Of a stretch of 64,000 nt of DNA, positions 22,101 to 31,116 are shown piece after piece. Each line of letters begins with the position of its first letter. Positions within the stretch are counted from its first letter, which is position 1. The stretch is from contig NC_012991.1 of NCBI RefSeq assembly GCF_000026365.1, positions 930,001 through 994,000 of the forward strand. Reading direction: 5' to 3'. This DNA is from Zygosaccharomyces rouxii (Eukaryota > Ascomycota > Saccharomycetes > Saccharomycetales > Saccharomycetaceae). The notes beneath the pieces are model-generated. The model was not told the DNA's origin, did not search any database, and worked only from the letters and a program-made list of their open reading frames with translations. Made by a program: the position numbers and the translations under genes.

Positions 22101-22808
22101 TTAAGCAGATCGTAAATTATGTTGGAAAAATTCAGGATCTTCCTCTAGCGATTCTTTTATAATATCTAAACCACCTTGGAATTCACCGCCAACATACAAT
22201 TGTGGGAAAGTGGGCCAATCTGAAAATTTCTTGAGACCTTCTCTAACTGAAGTATCTTTCAAGATATCGAAAAATCCAAATCTTACCTGGTGCTCCCTTA
22301 GAATACCCACCATCTGTCTAGAAAATCCACATTTAGGTTCGGATGGACTACCTTTCATGAAAAGCATCACAGGAGCTGCTTGTGTTAGCTTAGTGAGTCT
22401 GGCATTTAGCTCCTCTTCAGTTTCTTCATCTTCTTCAGATTCAGCATTTTCAGCAACCGCTTGCTTAGCATTCCCTTGAGTTTTTGTCTCGTCCAAAGCC
22501 TTAACGAATTCCTTGGGATCAGCACCGGATAGTTCCTTGAGAATAGTTCCACTACGGACTAGAATGAAGTATGGAACCGCTGAAACTTCAAATAATTCTG
22601 ATATGTCTGATTGTTCATCAGCATCCACCGACAAGAACAAAACGTCTTTGTTGGAAGGTTCGTCACTAAGAGCTTTGACCACTTCATTCATAGCTTTGCA
22701 TGGCTCTGCCCAAGAAGTGTGGAAATAGATGGCAATAAGTCTGTCACCAGCTTCCGCTGTCGTTAAGTTGGTAAATTGATCTTGGTTTTGAATCGTATGA
22801 ATAGGCAT
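22101..22808 (-). CDS. GRX4: Monothiol glutaredoxin Grx3/Grx4 type
   Basis: This 235-residue cytosolic/nuclear multidomain glutaredoxin is the single counterpart of S. cerevisiae Grx3 and Grx4, which bind a glutathione-ligated FeS cluster and signal iron status to Aft1. The N-terminal thioredoxin-like domain carries WAEPCK at residues 33-38. An acidic linker (about 115-135) follows. The glutaredoxin domain carries the CGFS active site with Cys near 160 and [16 protein letters not shown] for glutathione binding. Convergent with RAD24. Two exact Yap1-type sites lie upstream. The symbol GRX4 is by position; GRX3 is equally valid for the unduplicated gene. Confidence 0.95.
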   Translation of the reverse strand: MPIHTIQNQDQFTNLTTAEAGDRLIAIYFHTSWAEPCKAMNEVVKALSDEPSNKDVLFLSVDADEQSDISELFEVSAVPYFILVRSGTILKELSGADPKEFVKALDETKTQGNAKQAVAENAESEEDEETEEELNARLTKLTQAAPVMLFMKGSPSEPKCGFSRQMVGILREHQVRFGFFDILKDTSVREGLKKFSDWPTFPQLYVGGEFQGGLDIIKESLEEDPEFFQHNLRSA

Positions 22809-22937
22809 CTCGATATAGCTTGATAAAGTTTTAGATCTTTCTTCTATCCCTTTGTTTCTCTTCTTATCACTTTAAATTAAGTGAATGTGATAGAATCAAC
22901 GTTAGTACTAGCCTAAAATGTTATATAGAAGTATCCG

Positions 22938-23053
22938 TTAGTAATTCTTCTAATATTCGCTTATTATAGTTCTACCCATCTCGACGGAATTTTTCGACAA
23001 ACACGAGTCTCTGAACGTGACCACTGGCCAATGATAGAGAAGACAGTTACTAA
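22938..23053 (-). promoter_or_regulatory. Yap1-type response elements upstream of GRX
   Basis: TTAGTAA at 22938-22944 and TTACTAA at 23047-23053 are exact matches to the Yap1 consensus TTASTAA. They lie about 130 and 240 bp upstream of the GRX start in the 344-bp spacer 22809-23152. Oxidative-stress control of this gene is inferred. The rest of the spacer holds the TMT1 3' flank and no gene. Confidence 0.45.
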
Positions 23054-23152
23054 TTCACGATATCCACGAACTACATGATAAGGTTAATGGAGTGTGCTTA
23101 TCTGGTAATTCCAATCGTTGTTAGTTCCCATAAGCTTATCAATCAGCGCATT

Positions 23153-24037
23153 CTAGTACCTTCTTCTGGCAAACATCCAAAACGTTCTCCAGGTGATTTG
23201 CAACTCCGAATTCTCATTCAATTGAGGGTACAATTCTATGGCACGATCAACAAACGCATCTGTGATATCCTTTTCAGCACTAGGGTTATCTTTCTTCCAG
23301 GAATGGTAGCCACTCCAACTCTTTATGTATTCTTTCAATTGGGCTAAAGTCAACCTTTGGTACATGAACAATGGGATGTCATTTGGTCCCTTACCCTCTA
23401 GATCATTCTCGTAAAAATAAACTTCTTCGATATCTTGGAACCATTTTGGATCGTAATGCAGATCCTTTAACATTTCACAAGCGATACGTCTACCTGGTTG
23501 TTGCCAATAAGGTCCCAACTTATCGTCTGCATATGAAAGATGATCGATTTCCGCAGTTAATAATGGATAATCTGGGAAGAAAAAGTCACCATACCCCCAA
23601 ATGGCTAAAGTTCCACCGGGACGCAAAGTATCAGCAACGGCTTCTTGGAATTTAGAGAAATCAAACCAATGGACGCACTCTACAGCTGTAATCATGTCGC
23701 ATTTTTGTTTGTCGGTTTTAGATTCCAAAAATTTGAAAGATTCACCTGGCGATTGTTCAAAACTAACTCTTGAATGCCTCTGCGGGTTTTGCTTTTGAAT
23801 AGATCTAGCACCCTCTACCATGGTAGGGGACAAGTCCGTACCAATGACCCTTTGGAAAGAGTCCAATTGCTCTGACAATTGAAATGTAGCAATTCCCGGT
23901 CCACAACCAACATCTACTACTAATTCTCGAGGACCTCTATGATAGTCACTTAAAACTTTGTAAAAACTATCAGGATAAGTAGGTCTCACGGAGGAGTATC
24001 TCTTTGCATTAAAATCTTGAGCTGAAAATGCCGACAT
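23153..24037 (-). CDS. TMT1: Trans-aconitate methyltransferase-like protein, copy 1
   Basis: This 294-residue class I SAM-dependent methyltransferase resembles S. cerevisiae Tmt1 (299), which methylates trans-aconitate and 3-isopropylmalate in the cytosol. SAM motif I is VVDVGCGPGIA at about residues 40-50. The acidic loop is GTDLSPTMVE, and AVECVHWFDF follows motif II. The ATG at 24037 is chosen (MSAFSAQDFN), matching copy 2 (MSQFSATDFD); the frame is open further upstream without an ATG. It is tandem with copy 2 and roughly half identical to it by eye. Which copy keeps the original function cannot be told from sequence. Confidence 0.93.
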   Translation of the reverse strand: MSAFSAQDFNAKRYSSVRPTYPDSFYKVLSDYHRGPRELVVDVGCGPGIATFQLSEQLDSFQRVIGTDLSPTMVEGARSIQKQNPQRHSRVSFEQSPGESFKFLESKTDKQKCDMITAVECVHWFDFSKFQEAVADTLRPGGTLAIWGYGDFFFPDYPLLTAEIDHLSYADDKLGPYWQQPGRRIACEMLKDLHYDPKWFQDIEEVYFYENDLEGKGPNDIPLFMYQRLTLAQLKEYIKSWSGYHSWKKDNPSAEKDITDAFVDRAIELYPQLNENSELQITWRTFWMFARRRY

Positions 24038-24295
24038 AAAGAAGGAAACAAAGTCTAGGTACAATAGATTAATTTAGAGTATAGACTAACATGTATTGAT
24101 AGTCTTCCGATAAAGTTCTTTATCTTTGGCGATGTTTTTCGTTAGCGTTACAAGTTTATGTCGGTGTGTTTTCAACATCTGAGATCTTATTATAGACTCT
24201 CTTCACAAATGTATACAAAGATATACTTAAACACAAAGCGCTAAAAAAAAGCGTAAAAGCGGTGGTATGCTAGGCTAAGTTGGAGCGCATGGCTC

Positions 24296-25192
24296 TCAAA
24301 GAGCCCTGGCGAATTTATAGAAAGATCTCCAGCAAACTTGAACCCTACTGGATCTGCTTAATTCTGGATATATTTCCAAGATACGATCGACAAATTCATC
24401 TGTGATATCCTTTTCGGCATTAGGATGTAGTTGTCTCCATGTATGGTATCCACTCCAAGTTTTAATAAATTCCTGATATTGACTCAATGTAACAAACTTG
24501 GACATAAAGAAGGGAACGGGTTCACTTTTAACGTGTTCCTTTGATCTAATTTCATCTTCCATGAAAAATGCTTCTTCAATATCTGTGAAGAGATTTGTAT
24601 CAAGATGTAAATCTTTGTACATGTTCCTCAGGATGCTATGACCGGGTTGATCCCAATATTTACCTAATCCATTGTTTTCATCATATGTCAGATTTATGAT
24701 TAACGAATCGATCTTGGGGTATTCAGGGAAAAAGGCATCTGAATATCCCCACATGGCAAATGTACCACCCTTACGCAAATTGGATGCAGCTGCTCTTTGA
24801 AATTTGTCAAAATCAAACCAGTGTACACATTCTACAGCCGTAATTAGATCGAGTGATTTTTTGTTAATCTGATCAGTGGGTAAAAATTCAAAGCTTTCAG
24901 CGGGTGAAACTTCGAATGATACTCGAGTAAATTTATCAGGATCATCGTTTATCCAGCTCCTAGCCCTTTTTACCATAGTACTAGAGACATCAGTCCCTAT
25001 AATTTTATCGAACGAATTCAGCCTAGCGCTCAATTGGAATGTCGCTACACCGGGGCCACAACCAACATCAACTGCAAGTTTTCTAGGTCCTTGATGGAAT
25101 CTATCTATCAAATCGTAAAAACTATCTGGATACGTGGGTCTATGGTTGAAATAAGCTTTGGCATCGAAGTCTGTGGCTGAGAATTGAGACAT
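24296..25192 (-). CDS. TMT1: Trans-aconitate methyltransferase-like protein, copy 2
   Basis: This 298-residue paralogue of the preceding methyltransferase lies 258 bp upstream of it in the same orientation. SAM motif I is AVDVGCGPGVA near residues 40-50, followed by GTDVSSTMVK and AVECVHWFDF. The C-terminal half, with WSGYHTWRQLHPNAEKDITDE, is conserved with copy 1 (WSGYHSWKKDNPSAEKDITDA). S. cerevisiae has one gene here (YER175C), so this is a tandem duplication relative to that species. The copies differ most in the central lid (DNA-coded 180-215), where substrate choice is likely set; a different acid substrate is possible. Confidence 0.93.
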   Translation of the reverse strand: MSQFSATDFDAKAYFNHRPTYPDSFYDLIDRFHQGPRKLAVDVGCGPGVATFQLSARLNSFDKIIGTDVSSTMVKRARSWINDDPDKFTRVSFEVSPAESFEFLPTDQINKKSLDLITAVECVHWFDFDKFQRAAASNLRKGGTFAMWGYSDAFFPEYPKIDSLIINLTYDENNGLGKYWDQPGHSILRNMYKDLHLDTNLFTDIEEAFFMEDEIRSKEHVKSEPVPFFMSKFVTLSQYQEFIKTWSGYHTWRQLHPNAEKDITDEFVDRILEIYPELSRSSRVQVCWRSFYKFARAL

Positions 25193-25423
25193 ATCGGTAT
25201 GGTTATGTTGGTTTTAAGATAAACTACCAATTGCAAGAGTTGCTAACGAATAAGAGCTCGTTATAAAGTACTTTCCTATCGAGAAGTGGATCACCCAACA
25301 TGTTCAAGAGACGATGTTCTATTCCTGCAGAGGTGTTGTCCATCCGCTATTTCTCTCGGCTTCACCACGCGATGGGGGAGAGGGCGAACAATAGAGCGGT
25401 GATCAATTATTCAATGGTGAGGT

Positions 25424-25606
25424 ATGACCTTGAAAAAGTTTGAAGCGAGTTTAGTGCTTGTGGCTAGATTACCAATGGCTTTGTTGTCTTTTTCATTTTT
25501 CTTTTTGCTAGCAATATGGAGATGGATCTGCGGATGCTGTTTTTGGAAGAATGCTTCGTTGATCGTTAAATCGTTTATCGCTTGGGTATCTGGTGATATT
25601 TTCTAA
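25424..25606 (+). CDS. Hypothetical 60-residue membrane peptide (weak)
   Basis: A short ATG-initiated frame with one strongly hydrophobic stretch (about residues 10-45, LLSFSFFFLLAIWRWICGCCFW in two parts) that could be a membrane segment. I do not recognise it. S. cerevisiae has a small uncharacterised ORF name (YER175W-A) at the same interval, but I cannot compare the sequences. Chance occurrence is quite likely at this length. Confidence 0.15.
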   Translation: MTLKKFEASLVLVARLPMALLSFSFFFLLAIWRWICGCCFWKNASLIVKSFIAWVSGDIF

Positions 25607-26140
25607 GGTAAGGCATGAAAATATCCCCCAATTCAAAAGTATACTCTTCGAGAGCGCCGCAGTTAATGGGTGCGGCTTAGAACCACTGATGATGAACATT
25701 AGAATGCATGGTCAAATCAAGTAAAAAGGGTAGTCCCTCACGGCATAGTCCGGGGTACCTAATGTAATGACCTTGGTAGATTATACGAATTCCTTACTAA
25801 TAAGAAAGTGGACTAACATGAACTGACAGCGAGAGCAGCGTCAATATGCCACCTCAGTGGATGCCTTCCGAGGTTATGAATAAAACTGAATGCTCTTCGA
25901 AGAAATGTTGGTTCCCAGCAGACTGCTCAACGTTGCATCGACTAGCGCCCGCTGCTGCGGCTTGATTTTCGTAGGTAAGAATCTGTTCCTAAGGTAAGAA
26001 TGACTTTTGGAGAAACGAGGTCAGTTAACTTGAGGAAGATGTTTAACATGCAGTATTTTGAATGACTACTGATCAATCACCGGTAAATGTAGCTGTATAT
26101 ATAGTTTGCAGGATAAGTCCGATTTTCTTGTTCAGCCGCA

Positions 26141-26173
26141 CCATCTCATCTCATCGAATTTTTTTTTTTTTCA
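26141..26173 (+). promoter_or_regulatory. PAC-like motif and poly-T tract upstream of ECM32
   Basis: Two CTCAT cores (CATCTCATCTCATCG) run directly into a T tract, 145-175 bp before the ECM32 start. The pairing of a PAC core and a nucleosome-excluding T tract suggests a promoter. Inferred from motif only. Confidence 0.4.
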
Positions 26174-26318
26174 CCGAAATGGAAGATTGACAAGTGAGCA
26201 CCGCTTAAAAGTTGACTGCATTTTAAGGACTGAAGTTCGAATAGATTTATCAACACTCCCTTTATCTTGTCAATTTGATCGAATCAGTTTCATTGGACAT
26301 TTGCGTATTTACGATATA

Positions 26319-29300
26319 ATGTCCAAATTCCAATGTACAACGTGTAATGAGGTGCTAGATGCAGATGCCATGATGAAGCATCTGTCATCTACTAGGCATA
26401 AAACTGTGATAGACGCCCATAGTGAGGAAGAAGTATGTTGCGAAGATTGCCAAAACTCTAATATACATCAGTTGCAAATTATTAGATTTGGTGGTGAAGA
26501 TATGTCATTACTATGCACCCCGTGTTTGAACAAGGAATATGCGGCTTCTGAAAGACCAAGTACTGCATATTCGTTATCCAACGGATCTCTTTTGAGATTT
26601 TGGTCCACTTATTTGAAGGTGAGAGATTGTTGCTGTGAAGAATGTGGCAACGAATCTCATTTAAATGTAAATTCAAAGAAGCAGGTAGTTTGTAATGATT
26701 GTTTGAGAAATAAGCCAGAATCTGTGGCAAAAACTTTCATATCTGAGGATAGTAGTAGGTTTTTATATTTATTTTTGGGTATTAAGGAGACTAATAATGC
26801 TAAGAGTTTTAAGAAGAAAGGTGGTAGACGATTGGGTAGAGGTAAAAAGGGTAAAAAGGACGCTGGAAATGCTAGAAAGCCAAGAGAAAAGAAACCACTT
26901 ACAGTGCATCAACAATTGGCCAAGAAAGCTTATGAGAACAAGAAGTCTAATAATGCGATTGAAGGTGATAGTTCTTTAAGTTTAAGATCATTTAAAGGGC
27001 ACAAGGCAGCTTCGGGGCCTGACCAGATCAAAGAAAGCATGTCTAATGCGAAGACTGGGCCACCTACGAGAGGGAAGCAGCATAGTAAACCACAGGGCAA
27101 ACCTCAGGGCAAACCTCAAGGTAAACCTCAGAGCAAACCTCAGGGTAAACCTCAGGGCAAATCTCAAAGCAAACCCTCGAACAAGACAGATGCAAAATCA
27201 CAGAGTACACCAGGGGGTAAGCCTCAGTCAAATCCCCAGGCAAAGTCAGGCAAGCAGCCCACCACAAACGACAAATCATCAGCTAATGGGAAGAATTCGA
27301 GATCAACAGCAGCTACCTCTAATATAAAGGAAAACACATCAAAGTCCAATGAATCGAAACCCAAACAAAATGCATCCGAAGGTGGTAGGGCGAAGAGACA
27401 GCAGCCAAACAGTGGTAAGACAAATGATGGCAAGCCAAATGGCGGTAAACAAAATGGCGGTAAACCAAGTGCTGGTAAGCCAAGTGCTGGTAAGCCAAGT
27501 GCTGGTAAGCCAAGCGCTGGTAAGCAAAATAGTGGTAAGCCAAACGAAGGTAAACCAAATGGTAGAAAGTCAAGTGAGACAGGTAATGGCAATTCAAAAT
27601 CGCAATCTCCACCCACTGCGGAACCGACACCTAATGTCGAATACGAAGAAGGTGAGCCTCTTAGAGAGATGTCCAAATATGTCCCCAAATTGACTTATTC
27701 CGATCCTGATGATTATTTCAACACTTATTCGTATGCACTTTATCTGGAAGAGAAATTGCAAAACAGGTTCTTACAAAACTTTCAAATTACTTGGCCAAAT
27801 AACGATAAAGAAACCGTCTTTGTCGTCAAGATCGACATTAGTAACAATACTGAACTGGAAAGACTTTTACCGAAAAACTCATTAAAATTGGGACGTCCAC
27901 CATTTGTCAATTTACAACCATTGGTCCTAGCGACCCAGGATGAATCCAAAGTTTGGTATACATATGTCAAAGAGTTCCAAATGAATCGCCGTGACATTAC
28001 GCTGTTATTAGCATTATACCCTTGGAATAAAATCAAACTGCCAATAAAACATTCGAATGATCAAATGAAGATCTTACCGTGTGGAGCTCAAACGAGCAGA
28101 ATTTATTTTGCAATGACTCGTGCCAAAAATCCACGTTTTATCGATTTAATCATGGGTCAAAAACCCATTAAACAGATAAGCTTTACGAACAGATTGAATT
28201 ATTCAAAGGACAGTTTCAATGAGTCCCAAAAGAGTGCAATTCAACACGTTCTAAACAACAGTGTCACAGTACTGCAGGGACCACCGGGTACAGGTAAAAC
28301 TAGTACTATTGAAGAATTAATCATTCAAATGATTAGGAATTTTTCGTCATGGCCTATCTTATGTGTTGCTGCATCCAATATTGCCATTGATAACATTGCA
28401 GAAAAATTCATCGATAACAAAGATAGCATTAGAATTCTTAGAATTGTTTCTGATTCCAAAGAATCACAATATAACAAGGATCATCCTTTGGGTAAAATTT
28501 GTCTTCACAATATCGTTAATGATCAACTACCACCGCAATTGAAAGAAGTTCAACATAAATTGCGTACAGGTAAATCTCACGAGGTTTCGAAAAATCAGTA
28601 CAACAATTTGTCCACTGCTCAAAATCAAATTGCTGATCGTTATATCATGCAGGCTCAAATCCTTTTCACAACCACCATTACCGCCGGTGGTCGCCGTTTA
28701 AAGGCTATTAAAGAACTACCCGTTGTAATTATGGATGAATCTACACAGTCTTCAGAAGCCGCCACCCTAGTGCCATTATCACTACCAGGAATTCGTAAGT
28801 TTGTGTTTGTGGGTGATGAGAAACAATTGTCTAGTTTCAGTCAGATCCCACAGCTAGAAATGTCCTTGTTCGAAAGAGTTTTACTCAATGGCTGTTATAA
28901 GAACCCTCACATGTTAGATACTCAATACAGAATGCATCCTATCATAAGTGAATTTCCTCGTCAAAGATTTTACGGCGGTCTATTGAAAGACGGTGTCACG
29001 GAAGAACAGAAAAATTGGCAATCTATCAAATATCCTCTGTTCTTCTTGAGATGCGATCTGGGTGATGAGACTAAAGTCACCAATTCTCACAATGGTCTAC
29101 GTGGATACACTTATACAAACAAGCATGAATGTCAGCTATTGCTCCAAATGGTCTACAAATTAATTTTGGACAAGCAAGTTTCTCGGGACCAGATTGGTAT
29201 CGTAACACCTTATTCCGCTCAAAGAGATGCGATTTCTGAACTTTTGGTGCAAGATCGTATTGTTAATCCCCAGGGACTTGCTATGGAACAAGAGATTGAT

Positions 29301-29624
29301 GAGATGGATCCATTTGATGCAATGGCAGGAAGCAAGAAAAACAGCATTAATATCGTTAACGATATCTACATCGCCACAGTTGACTCATTCCAAGGTCATG
29401 AAAAGAACTTTATTCTGTTTTCAACTGTAAGAAACAATCCTTTGGGCAAAATTGGTTTCGTTAACGATGCAAGACGTATGAATGTTGCGCTAACAAGAGC
29501 TAAGAATGGTCTAATTCTCGTTGGTAATGACCACACATTACGTAATGGAAGTGATCTGTGGAAGGACTATATTGACTATCTGAACTCACGTCAATTGATC
29601 TTTACAGACTTGAGCGGCTACTGA
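26319..29624 (+). CDS. ECM32: Upf1-like superfamily 1 DNA/RNA helicase Ecm32
   Basis: This 1101-residue helicase of the Upf1 family modulates translation termination in S. cerevisiae (also called MTT1). The N terminus has Cys/His pairs (FQCTTCNEVL, HLSSTRHK, VCCEDCQ, CCCEECGNES). Then comes a long basic low-complexity linker (roughly 170-440) built of GKPQ and GKPSA repeats. The helicase core follows, with Walker A GPPGTGKTST near 652, DEST near 806, VDSFQGHEKNFILFSTVR and RRMNVALTRAK. The ATG at 26319 gives MSKFQCTTC, matching the known start; the frame stays open upstream to 26106 but that part looks non-coding and contains a T tract. S. cerevisiae length is 1121. Confidence 0.95.
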   Translation: MSKFQCTTCNEVLDADAMMKHLSSTRHKTVIDAHSEEEVCCEDCQNSNIHQLQIIRFGGEDMSLLCTPCLNKEYAASERPSTAYSLSNGSLLRFWSTYLKVRDCCCEECGNESHLNVNSKKQVVCNDCLRNKPESVAKTFISEDSSRFLYLFLGIKETNNAKSFKKKGGRRLGRGKKGKKDAGNARKPREKKPLTVHQQLAKKAYENKKSNNAIEGDSSLSLRSFKGHKAASGPDQIKESMSNAKTGPPTRGKQHSKPQGKPQGKPQGKPQSKPQGKPQGKSQSKPSNKTDAKSQSTPGGKPQSNPQAKSGKQPTTNDKSSANGKNSRSTAATSNIKENTSKSNESKPKQNASEGGRAKRQQPNSGKTNDGKPNGGKQNGGKPSAGKPSAGKPSAGKPSAGKQNSGKPNEGKPNGRKSSETGNGNSKSQSPPTAEPTPNVEYEEGEPLREMSKYVPKLTYSDPDDYFNTYSYALYLEEKLQNRFLQNFQITWPNNDKETVFVVKIDISNNTELERLLPKNSLKLGRPPFVNLQPLVLATQDESKVWYTYVKEFQMNRRDITLLLALYPWNKIKLPIKHSNDQMKILPCGAQTSRIYFAMTRAKNPRFIDLIMGQKPIKQISFTNRLNYSKDSFNESQKSAIQHVLNNSVTVLQGPPGTGKTSTIEELIIQMIRNFSSWPILCVAASNIAIDNIAEKFIDNKDSIRILRIVSDSKESQYNKDHPLGKICLHNIVNDQLPPQLKEVQHKLRTGKSHEVSKNQYNNLSTAQNQIADRYIMQAQILFTTTITAGGRRLKAIKELPVVIMDESTQSSEAATLVPLSLPGIRKFVFVGDEKQLSSFSQIPQLEMSLFERVLLNGCYKNPHMLDTQYRMHPIISEFPRQRFYGGLLKDGVTEEQKNWQSIKYPLFFLRCDLGDETKVTNSHNGLRGYTYTNKHECQLLLQMVYKLILDKQVSRDQIGIVTPYSAQRDAISELLVQDRIVNPQGLAMEQEIDEMDPFDAMAGSKKNSINIVNDIYIATVDSFQGHEKNFILFSTVRNNPLGKIGFVNDARRMNVALTRAKNGLILVGNDHTLRNGSDLWKDYIDYLNSRQLIFTDLSGY
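27084..27177 (+). repeat. 12-bp coding minisatellite in ECM32 (GKPQ repeats)
   Basis: About eight imperfect copies of a 12-bp unit (GGCAAACCTCAG type) encode GKPQ/SKPQ. Synonymous third-base differences between copies show it is maintained as protein repeats rather than very recently expanded. Confidence 0.85.
27460..27545 (+). repeat. 15-bp coding minisatellite in ECM32 (GKPSA repeats)
   Basis: Four nearly identical 15-bp units encode KPSAG, flanked by diverged GKQN and GKPN units. The central copies are identical at DNA level, which suggests recent expansion. Open frames antisense to this block are a by-product of the repeats. Confidence 0.85.
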
Positions 29625-31116
29625 TCCAGTCGCGCGTAATGAGGGCTGTTACCCGCATATGCTCTGTGTTACCCTCCTCGACATTATCTATTTTTTTCCC
29701 GTTGTTTTTTTTTTTTCCATGCCATTCCAAAAGGTTCTAAGCTTTTCGCTTTACTTTTTCTATTGTTCTAATTTCAACTCCCTTTTCCACCTTCCGTTCG
29801 TGTCCTCTACCTCCTTCCCTCCCTGCTTCCCCCGGTCAAAATACCGCCACCCAATCAGCCTTAAGAAAGAAAGTAGGGTTGTTTCCTCTACAATCTCTTT
29901 TGATCTTCTACAAACCACTTCTTGACAATACTTAAGTCTGAATTCAATTGAATTGGCGAAAGGCTAAGAAGGTGTGATAGTAATAACAATAATAATAACT
30001 AAAAGTATGTTAAGAATTGATTTTGTTTTTGCTTTTCTTTAAATTTTTTTATTCTCTGTTTTGTCCTGTTGTGTGATCGGTTATCATTGATTGAGTTGCA
30101 AGAGATGCGTTTTCATCGTTTTCATCGTTTTCATTGTCGTCATTTATCGTTGTCGTTGTTGTGTCGTTTCTTCAATTGACAAGAGGGGGTCTGTGTTCTC
30201 TCTGTCTGCTTACTCTTATTATGCAAGGGTCAAAGCGGTTGGTACACCGCTACTTCAACTCGCTTCTTGTTCCTTGTTGATGGTGGGAGTAGGTCAGTTG
30301 AATGGCTGATAGCGCTATGATGATTGACTAGGTTGTCTTCCCTTTTCCCTTGCTTACTCGACTTATTTGTGATTGTGTTTGTCAATATGCCTCCCTGGGG
30401 GTTCGATCCCGAGAAGAGGAGAGGGTTCGATCAATCCGGTGTCCGGGTGCGGGGGCGTTCTGAGATTCCACTTTTCGATCTTCCAGTTTGCACTCGGTGG
30501 GTTCCACTGTTTCAGCGCCCACTGTTATGAGGTAATCATCACTGTCGTAGGTTGTTAGATCGGGGGGTAAGAGGAAGAAAGGGGACAGAGGGCTAATCGC
30601 CGATCGGCCGAGGCGAGAGGAAAGGGAAGGGAGACCTACGATGTAATGTAGAGAACAAGGCTATTGGTCGTTTGATGTGATTACGCTTCGAAGTGCTGGC
30701 AGCAGCTAAGCGGAAGGCTTTTACAGTGTTGTCTGTACTGCTTTTGCTTACTGATTAGCAGTGTGTTTGTTTTTTACTGCAAGAGCGAATCGGTTTTCCT
30801 CCAAAGATTGATTTCATGGTTACTGTTGTCACCGTAGTCGTCATAGTCATGTCATTGGTGTAGGTGGCAGAGCCAGGGAGGGAGGTTCACCAAAAACTTA
30901 AAAGAAACCGAAGGAAAAAAAAGAAAAAAAAAGAGCACGCGCACAAAATCGATTTATAAGGGGATGGGAAATCTTCTGTTCTGAAATCAATGCCAGTAAA
31001 GCGCATCTTAAGAACACTGATCGCAACTGCAGAGGGAGACAGAGAGAGAAAATAGCAGGAATTGCATTGAAAATTAGAGTTGGAACCAGTTTTACTAACA
31101 AGATATAAAATAGGAA
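29625..31116 (+). promoter_or_regulatory. Long upstream region of BMH with Reb1 and CCAAT sites
   Basis: This 1.49-kb spacer holds an exact Reb1-type site GTTACCCGCA (core TTACCCGC 29649-29656) just after ECM32, then a T/C-rich stretch (29690-29850) and CCAATCA at 29851-29857, a Hap-type CCAAT box. A TTTATAAGG TATA-like site also lies near 30952, closer to the gene. So either transcription starts far upstream and a leader intron is removed (see 30005-31113), or it starts near the gene. No other gene is recognised; B-box-like GGTTCGAT strings near 30398 and 30428 lack the rest of a tRNA. Confidence 0.45.
30005..31113 (+). other. Candidate 5'-leader intron of BMH
   Basis: Consensus donor GTATGT at 30005-30010, consensus branch point TACTAAC at 31093-31099 and acceptor TAG at 31111-31113 would remove 1109 nt, ending three bases before the BMH start codon. 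The stretch 29725-30004 upstream of the donor has no ATG, while the putative intron contains many. The branch-to-acceptor distance (15 nt) is short but within the yeast range; the intron would be longer than most yeast introns. S. cerevisiae BMH1 and BMH2 have no intron as I recall. Confidence 0.4.

Larger units (their letters stand above)
25193..26318. other. Long spacer between TMT1 copy 2 and ECM32, content unexplained
   Basis: This 1.1-kb spacer contains promoters for both flanking genes but is longer and visibly more GC-rich between 25280 and 26010 than a typical yeast spacer. A 60-codon ATG ORF (25424-25606) encodes a hydrophobic peptide, and a 39-codon ORF (25846-25965) encodes a Cys-containing peptide; neither is recognised. 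The sequence TAAGGTAAG occurs twice (near 25613 and 25991) and a similar TAGGTAAG near 25972. A structured RNA, a decayed gene or small genes are all possible. No tRNA A/B-box pair is seen. Confidence 0.5.

Noticed and set aside
22809..22990. 5'-leader intron in GRX suggested by two TACTAAC on the minus strand
   Set aside because: No GTATGT or close variant lies upstream before the TMT1 gene; one heptamer overlaps an exact Yap1 site, which is a simpler explanation.
26106..26318. N-terminal extension of ECM32 by 71 codons
   Set aside because: It would run through a promoter-like PAC motif and a long T tract coding for poly-Phe, and the conserved protein begins at the ATG at 26319.
27224..27688. 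154-codon antisense open frame in ECM32
   Set aside because: It arises from the low-complexity GKP repeats read on the other strand (LPALGLPAL repeats) and has no support.
29659..29925. 88-codon open frame after ECM32
   Set aside because: Composition is dominated by T/C tracts giving poly-Phe/Ser; more consistent with promoter sequence.
30390..30440. tRNA gene suggested by two GGTTCGAT B-box-like strings
   Set aside because: No T-arm with five paired bases, no A box at the right distance upstream and no cloverleaf could be drawn.
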